From Rhizoclosmatium globosum (lineage: Eukaryota > Chytridiomycota > Chytridiomycetes > Chytridiales > Chytriomycetaceae), in the NCBI GenBank assembly GCA_002104985.1, contig MCGO01000080.1:62001-126000 (forward strand): a stretch of DNA of 64,000 bases. The letters run 5' to 3'. Each line of letters starts with the position of its first letter. Position 1 is the stretch's first letter. A model generated the notes under the pieces. It did not search any database and was not told the DNA's origin. It saw only the letters and a program-made list of their open reading frames with translations. The translations under genes and the position numbers were made by a program. This document shows positions 56,681 to 64,000 of the stretch, piece by piece.

Positions 56681-57836
56681 ATGTGAGATATTGATGAGTG
56701 AATGGTATTGGACTGGTTAGACACAAAGTGGCTAACCACTGGCTACAGCAGTATCACGCCAATCGGTTTCTCATGAGTTAAGTACAGAGAAAGGTTTATT
56801 ATAGAGGTCGTTCGAAACTGTGGGCTCTAAAGCCAAATGATCGCAATATGAGGTCTGCAAGAAACAGGAGCTGGCGCAAGCGTTATGAGGTTCAACGAGA
56901 TTGATTCACAGGACTTCTATATCCCGTTAATCCCAGAAGTGAATGCATATGATGTGGTTGGATCTAATATCGATCCATCGAGAAAGTAAGGTCGATCCAA
57001 GAACTTGAGTACATTCTCTTTGAGTTTGATTGCATCCTGTTGCATTTCAAAGCGGGGACATGGCGTTGAGTGGGGAGTTCGGGAGAGGTACCATGAGTGG
57101 CCCTTGACAGCAGCTAATATAGTATAGTTCTCATAAATTCATGCGAAAGAAAGGTTGTACTCGTACCAAAGATGCCGACTCCAATTGGTAGTATGCGTCC
57201 GAATGCTTGGAAGAAGGACATAGGACGACCAGGCGATAAGAGAGTGGATTGAGGTTAAGAAAAAAGTGAATTGGATGAGAAACTTCTGGCAGGAGAATGT
57301 TTTATTCGAGAGTGTAAGATGAGATCGTATTGTTAAGTAGTTGATTGAAACGAAATGATCCAAGACAGTCTGCTCGCAGAGCTTTCCAACGATCGTCCAG
57401 CTTTGTCAAGCTGTCACTTGTGCAAGAGTGTATCCATACGATGTTCTTGGATCAATAATCGCCTGTAAGTCTCGAGCGATTGGTCTCTGTAGGTATAGTA
57501 GGAAAGGAGAGGTTTGGCGGTTGGCTTGAACGTATTCGTTTGCCTTGAAAGCAGCTGATTCCAACAGCCTACTTAGCCCAGAATAGTTCCATCAAAGGAA
57601 GAATGCTCACCAAAACCTACGGCAGCAGTCGGAAGGATACGGCTGAAGAAGAATGACATTGAGGCTTGACGCTCAGAAAAAGAGAAATTGAGAGTAATGC
57701 CCTTTCCCACAACTCCATTATTGTATTAAGATTGCCAAAGTTATTGCACGTTCTTGAACCAGTCCTTGAACCCTTTTCAGAATGGTGCTTAGTTTCCAAT
57801 TTGACAGTGGCAAAAAAACATCTTAAAATACCACCA
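56681..57836. other. Intergenic, no gene supported
   Basis: About 1.15 kb. Only short open frames without recognisable features are present on both strands. It should include the promoter, and possibly an unseen first exon, of the AttH-like gene, since the start chosen for that gene lacks a signal peptide. Confidence 0.5.
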
Positions 57837-59108
57837 ATGTCCCTTTGCACAATCACGCCTCTTGCAAACACGCCTCGTTCATTTGCACTCAATAGTACAT
57901 TGTACCAAGGCTCTTCCACAGCGATCACATCCGTAAGCCCAGCTTTCTCATTAGACGGCCCCAAGATCCTTCCTGCGCCCAACGCAAACTCATACCAATG
58001 GTGGCATTTTGACGCCGTGGGAGCCCCTGCAACGCCCGGCTCCATCACGCTCACGTTTTTTTTCTGCGCCTGAGACTGCATTCCAGCTGGGAAATCCAAG
58101 CCGCGGCAATTTAGCTGTGTTGGCAAGTGCAAGTCTCCCGAATGGAACTATCGTCGCTTCATTGGGTGTCGCGGATGTTTCTTACGTTCTTCCAGAAAAG
58201 GAATGGAGTAGTGGAGATTATGGGGATCTCGGAGGATGGTGTGGTTCTGAAAGTGGGTATGTTGTGAACGTGAATGTCACTGGGTTTGTTGGATCCTTGC
58301 AGTTGAAGAAGGTGCTTATTTCCAGTACTCTTTTCCATTGAATGATTTTTTTGTCTTTAAGACAGCTCCTGCTCATTATGGATGTGGCGTATCAACGCAA
58401 ACAAGTGATGCAACTTGGGCTCCAGGGATTTGCTGGTCGAATGCAGTTCCAGACGCCGAAGCTCGCGCTAGTTTTACCTTTGCGGATAGAACTAAGCTTT
58501 CTTTCGATGGTCGTGGTTATCACGACAGTAACTGGGGAATTTCACCCTTGTTTAAAAATATGATTGGAGAATGCTGGGGCCATGCCGTACTTGGACCCTT
58601 CTCCGTTGTTTGGTCTCTAGTAATTGGAGTTGACGGCAAGAATTATACATCTGCGTATGTCTCGCGTAATGGGGTCGTCTTAACATCAAGCTGTCAACCA
58701 ACAGATTTCACAATGACGATGCAAGGTGGTGCAACATTTCCACCAACTATTCCTACTCGAGTTAAAATTTCTTCTTTTGGACTCAGTTTTGTTTTGGCGA
58801 ACGGAGATGGAGTTTTGGATGTTGTTGTGAACAAGTTGGTAATTGCTATGTTGGGTGGAAAGGGTGTGTTTATACGATGGACTGGATCTGCAAAAGGTGG
58901 AATTAGTGGAAGTAACGCCTTTGATGGCGTCGCATTCAGTGAAAGCTTTGCACTGTTGGCATCAACTCCGTCATCAACAATTATTACCTCAGTTCAAACA
59001 AGATCGCCTTCAACTTTCACTCAGTCTGCAAACAATATTCAAGCAAGTGCTGCCATGTTCCATAATCTTAGCACCCTGTTAGCTGTCATTATTGCAATGG
59101 TTGTCTGA
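57837..59108 (+). CDS. AttH/CrtC-like lipocalin-fold protein, GPI-type tail
   Basis: From ATG 57837 (MSLCTITPLANTPRS), one intron at 58313-58362. Motifs YQWWHFDAVGAP, GWCGSESGY, YHDSNWGI and GECWGHAVLGPFSVVW are those of the CrtC/AttH-type family. In fungi this includes Diels-Alderase-like and hydroxyneurosporene-synthase-like proteins: the WWHFDAV core and the second-domain HDxNWG are characteristic. The C-terminus is Ser/Thr-rich and ends in a hydrophobic stretch (LSTLLAVIIAMVV), like a GPI signal. No N-terminal signal peptide is found, so an upstream exon is likely. The frame needs a one-base correction in the eight-T run at 58046-58053. The reaction cannot be predicted. Confidence 0.65.
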
Positions 59109-59173
59109 TGTCTTTACTCCTCAATAAATGGAAGCAAGAAGTAAATATCAGAAAAAGTGTATGCTAGAAAAAG

Positions 59174-59255
59174 TGAACAGAGTGGGATTCGAACCCACGC
59201 CAATTGCTTGACTGCAACTTGAGTGCAGCGCCTTAGACCGCTCGGCCATCTGTCC
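59174..59255 (-). tRNA. tRNA-Leu (CAA)
   Basis: An 82-nt class II tRNA. The acceptor pairs GGACAGA with TCTGTTC, the D-arm is TGGCCGAGCGGTCTAAGGC, and the anticodon stem CTGCA/TGCAG encloses the loop CTCAAGT (anticodon CAA). A long variable arm and the T-arm GTGGGTTCGAATCCCAC follow. No intron in the anticodon loop, although eukaryotic tRNA-Leu(CAA) genes often have one. Confidence 0.9.
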
Positions 59256-59259
59256 ATAT

Positions 59260-59332
59260 TGGAGAACCTGGGCATTGATCCCAGTGCCTCTCGCATGCTA
59301 AGCGAGCGCTCTACCATTTGAGCTAGATCCCC
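59260..59332 (-). tRNA. tRNA-Ala (AGC)
   Basis: A 73-nt cloverleaf with D-arm TAGCTCAAATGGTAGAGC, anticodon stem CTCGC/GCGAG around TTAGCAT (anticodon AGC) and T-arm CTGGGATCAATGCCCAG. The acceptor stem has one T-T mismatch (position 6-67). It lies only 4 nt upstream of tRNA-Leu on the same strand, so the two are probably transcribed together from the internal promoter of this gene. Confidence 0.9.
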
Positions 59333-59968
59333 TGATGACTTGAGGATGACGTAGCATTCTTGAAGTTAAAATATACCAAGAAACCGGAGACAGTCAATGC
59401 CCTACTGAACGGAAGGCATACATGGACCAAGGTGGTAGGAGGACGTTCTGACAGCTCTTTTGAATCAAAGTTGGGATATTACAGCTTCAACCGACTACGC
59501 CCGTTGACGACACATTTCATAGCTGGCCGCAACAAGAGACTGAGTGAACCACGTTGAGACTGTCGTTTGTAGATAGGTATTGAGTCTGGAGGCGCCGACC
59601 CTGTTCAGAAAGTAAGGTTCTTAGAAGTTTCAGTGTTGAATGGGATGCCTGATGTAGCTTGATGTCGACACAATTTGAATCAATAATATTCTTTTCAAAT
59701 TCTGAGTGTCTTTCGTCCACTTACTTGTTCAACTTCGCAGTGCGTGTCCACGGTTTTCGTCTCGTCGACAGTCAAGAAGGGCCACGTCAAATTCAAGCCG
59801 AGTGTGAAAGTCCGAGAGGCCAAAGCAGAGGCTGTTCCGGTTGAGTCTCTTTCGGCATCAACAAGAAGAAGAAGTAGTTCAAAATCAAAGAAAAGACGAC
59901 CCACTTTTCGGACACGCACCAACTTGAACACAACAACAACAACAACAACCACTTCAACCACATCGACA
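59333..59968. other. Intergenic and possible 5' untranslated region
   Basis: About 640 nt between tRNA-Ala and the last gene. The frame upstream of the chosen ATG stays open to about 59744 and encodes a basic Ser/Arg/Lys-rich stretch followed by poly-Thr (AAC/ACA repeats at 59930-59960). A spliced upstream exon carrying the true start cannot be excluded. Confidence 0.45.
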
Positions 59969-62900
59969 ATGATTGGCCAACACTTTCTCGACGGAGACGC
60001 AACATCAATTGGACAACAAATTGGCGCTGTTCTTTCTCCGTTCCAATCGATGGGCCTCTTTGTTCATGCGAGGACATTCCAGGTCCCACATCCAGTCGTT
60101 AAAGTAGCGGGCCTGGGTCGCATCTCGCTGCCCTTGGTTCCACAGCAGGCTCAGGCACTGTTAAATAAGGAGGGTCAGGGAGAGGTGTGCCGTCTCTTTC
60201 TTTGATTGAACAACTAACACTGCCAAATCAGGTTTCTGTATCTAAGGCATTCACTGCCTCCATCGAATCCTCATTCAAAGCCAATGCACGTGCCATGAAT
60301 CTCGATACTTCAAAACTTGGATTGAAGCTTGTTCTGTCTCGCCTCGTGGTTGAAACCGCCGAGTCTGGACATCGAAGTTATCCCGCAAAAGACACCGCCC
60401 CAGACACATCCTTGAATGTTGCAACTTTCTCAGTCATTTGTCCCTCCGATTTCTCGGGTGGATCCGTCGTCTTTAGCCATTCTGACTCTCAAACCACTTG
60501 TGAATTCAAACTTTCCAGACCAATCTTCGAAAACAACGTTCCAAAGTCTCCCACGAAAGACGATCCAATCGTTATTGATGATAACGAAGAGAATGCCACA
60601 ACTACTACCCTTACGGCAGAACCAGACGATGACACCTTCTTCTCTATCCTTCACTTCAACAACATTATTGTCAAACCCCTGTCCATCACTTCCGGTCAAC
60701 GGCTATCACTCATCTACGAAGTCCATCAAACTAACGTCTCTATTCCTCGTGCATTCGCGCCGTGCTCGACTACTGCCTCTGAAATTTTGGATCAACTCGT
60801 TGACACCTGGCGTACAGCATTCTCCCAAAACAGACCTTGCCCGTCAAAACTCTTGATTAAAATGAACGCCACGTATGAAACTAGAGATGACGACGACATG
60901 GACCCGGAGTCTTTCCCAGACAGCGAAAGAATTGATCCACTTCTGATGGGGATGCTGCAAAATGTTGGTGAAGACTGGAATGTTGATGATGACGTGTCCT
61001 TGGCAAAATTGGATGTACGTATGTTGACAATCGAAAAGCATGAGCGGGGAACTGTTTCGTTTGAGAACCCGAATCCGCCTCGAGATTCGTATGGGTGGGG
61101 GTATGGCTGTTTCGAGGAGTCTGACGATGACGACGAGGAAGAGTGTATCTGTAATGAATCTGGTATCTGCTATTACTGCTACGACATTGGTAATGGAGCT
61201 GACTCGGACGCTGGGGAGCAGTGGCTTGACAACGTCAAGTTTGATTGCCCTGGTGAAGTCACGTATAAGATGAAATGGGTCTCCGATAATGGCCCCACTG
61301 ATGAGTATCAGCATGTTTCTGTGGACCTCGAGCAAGAATTTATTGGACTGCGGGATCCATATATGCCATCAAAATTCACGAAAATTGACGACTTGTTTTA
61401 CCGTGAAATGGAACCTCATGATCGCGTTTGTGTCGATGAGTACGAGTTTGACAGAACGGTAGACTTGATTTACCGTGTGTCGTTTTTGGTATTCTGGCCG
61501 AAAGAGATGGCGGTTTCCGTGGCAGGCATTGGTCAATCTGTTGAAAAAATCTCTGAGGTATTTTTCATTCTTCCTGCTTCTTCGTCAATCTAACTTCAAT
61601 ACAATAGATACTCTTAGAAAAATCTCCAACATCTGAGCTTTTGGCTTCAAAGGAGCTCGACAAATTAATCGCAACTATCAAAGAAACTCCTGCACTTGTT
61701 GCAACTTCTCCCTCAACGTCACTTAATGTTTGCAAACTGCTGACTTATTGCTCGTCACTGAAACGTCTGGATCACATCATTACAATCTTGACGCACTTTT
61801 CGTACCCTTCTGATGTCCTTTTGGACTTTCCACGGAATCTATGGGTTTCTCTTCATTCTCTTGGCTGTTCAAGAGACCAGTTCACAGTCTACGTAAATTC
61901 AATCAGACTTTTACCCGGTGGGAAGATGTTAGCTCTTGTACGTCTCGCAGAGGCCGATTTAGTCTCCCATGTTGAGATATTGCTCAGCCACATTGCTCGT
62001 AACGTGAACTTTTTGGACACTACCGGGAAGGATGAACATCTTGTTGCTTTCGCCTACAGCACTGCTTTGAAATACAACTGCCTGGACCTGGTCGAATCCG
62101 TTCGCTCAAAAGCATTATCACTGAGTTGGTTGCATCTCAATGCAATTTGGAGCGAACTTAGTCGTGATAGACTATCCGCACTTAACACTGATGAATACAA
62201 GTGGATTCTTCGAACAATTTTGGCAAAGCCCTTTCAAAGTGCAGCCGTTGTGGAATCGCTTCACAGGTTCTTGGTCGAGAAGGAACTTGAAAATGACCTC
62301 AAGTTATTGGAAACAGCTCTAATTCGGGCTGGACCCAAGTTGGCTCTTGAGATGATCTGCAAACTATTTCCATCACGCCGACCTCCATCGACAAAGCCCC
62401 TTAACGCCACAGCTCATGTCAAACGCGTGATTGAAGGACTGAACAAAAGCGAAATGGCCCAGATGGATTCAAACGTCATTCACGACACTCTCATCACTCT
62501 AATGAGTGGCATGCGAGGTCTTGATATAGGCATTTCAAAAATTCTCACGGAAGCCATCCTCGCAAAACCATTCCCCGCCTCTGATTCGAAGCATATGATC
62601 TTACAGATACACCCTATGATTGTAGAATGCCGATGGGATGATTTGATGGCCACAATTGAATCCCGTCTAGCAACTGTCAATCCATCCGTCGTTCTTGAAA
62701 GTCTTTCGTTGCTCGTTTCCCGAGAAAGCCTAATGTCGCGCATAAACACATGGAAAGGACACTTGTTACGAGTCTTGAATGGTATCAAAAAAGAAACGCT
62801 CGCCACAGTGGACTCGGAGTACCTCTTCACAACCGCTCAAGGCTTCCTTAAAGTCGACAGTCAGGTCGTCAAAGAGCTCATCAACGTCATTGTCCGTAAA

Positions 62901-64000
62901 CCGCACCTCCCACCAAAAGAATCAACATTCATGGCTCTCCATCGATTTATAATCGAGCGTGGGTGGGATGACGCCATGAAGAACCTTGAAGCCCGGATAG
63001 CGAGTTATGATATCCGTGTCGTGATGAAGAGCTTGAACGCGGTGATGGAAGTTCCTTCGTTACTTGACACACTCGAGTCTTGGAAGGTGCATATTCTGAG
63101 ACTTGCGAGTGGGTTCAGGAGAGAAGAGATTGTGAAGCTTGGGGAGGCGGAACTTATTAGTGCTGTGAAGCTGTTTATGAAGTGTCAGTTTGTGGAACTT
63201 GCGCGATCGTTTGTACGTGCTCTGGTGGTTTTGCCTACAACTTCTGTTGGATATGAAATTCATGTGATGGTGCTGGAAAAGACTTGGTTGGATGAAATGA
63301 GGTGTGTTGAACTTCGAATGCGGGAAGAAAAGAGCGTTGCGTTGTCAGTTCGATTGATGGAACTGTTTAAACATCCCATGTTCCACACTTCACTTCAATT
63401 CAGAGCTCATTGCGAACGGGTTATGGATATGTTTGTTCAGAAAGACTGGAGTGGGTTCAATGCAACGCCTGAATCCGGGAAGGAGTTTGCAAAGTTTTAT
63501 GTGACGTTGTTGAGGTTCGCATTCATGGACTCGTTGGAGAGAGTCGGCGCTAAAGCCGGGGAGTTGAGTTTGACCAATTTGGTATTGGTTGTGTATGATT
63601 CGCTCAAGTTTTTGAGCAAGCTGATCAAGTTGCAAGAAGCCCATGCTGAGGGAGGCGAATTAAGTGCGAAAGACGAGATGGCAGTGAAAAACTCGGTACA
63701 GTTGCAAGGAGTTGTCCATCAACTTACTCTTTCACTTCTATCGCGAAAACCATCAAACGCGAAAGACTATCTTCAAGTCATTCCATGCCTTGAACTCGTA
63801 TGCAGCAAAATCTCCTTCATGGATCTCGAACAACCCCTCACCCTCCGAAAAGCGTTCATCAAAACCACCTTCGAACTCGACGCAACACCCACCCACAACA
63901 CACAACCCGGAGACTTTCTCCAAAAACTCATTTCCCATATCCACACACACAGCCCCATCCTAAAACGCGAACTCACAACCGCACCCCTCCGCACTCTCGT
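59969..64000 (+). CDS. Large protein with degenerate 2OG-oxygenase-like domain and helical body, runs off the window
   Basis: Exons 59969..60184, 60232..61557 and 61608..64000 (open to the edge), introns of 47 and 50 nt. The first 230 residues resemble the fungal 2OG-Fe(II) oxygenase-like proteins: FHARTFQVPHP-type strand (seen as FVHARTFQVPHPVVKVAG), LKLVLSRLVVETAESGHRSY, then CPSDFSGGSVVFSHSD and LSLIYEVHQTN. Where active members have an HRDTEKTPGMFGTLV-like strand with the iron-binding H-x-D, this protein reads AKDTAPDTSLNVATF, so the first His is lost. An acidic insert with a Cys cluster (ECICNESGICYYCYDIGN) and then more than 790 residues of helical, repeat-free sequence follow. Longer than any domain I can name. 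The function is unknown and iron-dependent catalysis is doubtful. Confidence 0.6.

Overview
This window is nuclear DNA of a fungus, most likely a zoosporic (chytrid-type) fungus. Nearly every gene is split by short introns, typically 45-65 nt, with GTATGT/GTAAGT-like donors and TAG/CAG acceptors. It encodes cytosolic isoleucyl-tRNA synthetase, Trm11, a Sec1/Munc18 protein, a kinesin-4, a TALE homeodomain protein, a mitochondrial IF1-type ATPase inhibitor and eukaryotic tRNAs. A Crinkler-type (CRN) protein, LRR and aspartic-protease surface proteins with GPI-like tails, and a DUF2408/Ftp105-like pair all fit an early-diverging fungus. The species assignment is inference.

Layout, left to right. 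0-2 kb: a tandem family of small two-TM proteins with proline-rich N-termini. 2.2-8.2 kb: a PH-like protein, a large modular LRR cell-surface protein in the opposite orientation, and a stray copy of the PH gene's 3' end. 8.3-15.5 kb: a GPI-type aspartic protease and a ten-exon kinesin-4. 15.6-17.7 kb: a CRN-type gene with broken frames. 17.8-20.4 kb: three tandem Nudix hydrolases, the third with an eroded Nudix box. 20.5-31.8 kb: two secreted phosphoesterases interleaved with four cation diffusion facilitator (CDF) paralogues, one small Cys-rich secreted protein and a tRNA-Pro. Two CDFs keep the HxxxD/HxxxD metal site and two have lost it. 32.2-44.1 kb: TALE homeodomain gene, Sec1/Munc18 gene with a long CUE-like C-terminal extension, a CRN-like gene and isoleucyl-tRNA synthetase. 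44.1-54.7 kb: Trm11, homospermidine synthase, an MFS transporter, two DUF2408 paralogues, a double-domain IF1 protein and a small mitochondrial-type protein. 54.7-64 kb: two GNAT acetyltransferases, an AttH/CrtC-like protein, a tRNA-Ala/tRNA-Leu pair, and a very large protein with a degenerate 2OG-oxygenase-like domain that runs off the right edge.

Tandem duplication followed by divergence is the main theme: the two-TM proteins, Nudix genes, CDFs, phosphoesterases, DUF2408 genes, IF1 domains and LRR modules are all duplicated, and at least one copy in several families has lost key residues. Zinc or metal handling (CDFs) sits next to secreted phosphatases, a plausible nutrient-acquisition neighbourhood.

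A caveat: between about 32.9 and 44.0 kb, and again in the CRN gene at 15.7-17.3 kb, otherwise well conserved coding sequence is repeatedly thrown out of frame by single bases, mostly in short homopolymers. At least nine such breaks fall in isoleucyl-tRNA synthetase alone. I read this as residual sequencing or assembly error more than gene decay, and frame-broken genes are annotated by their overall span.
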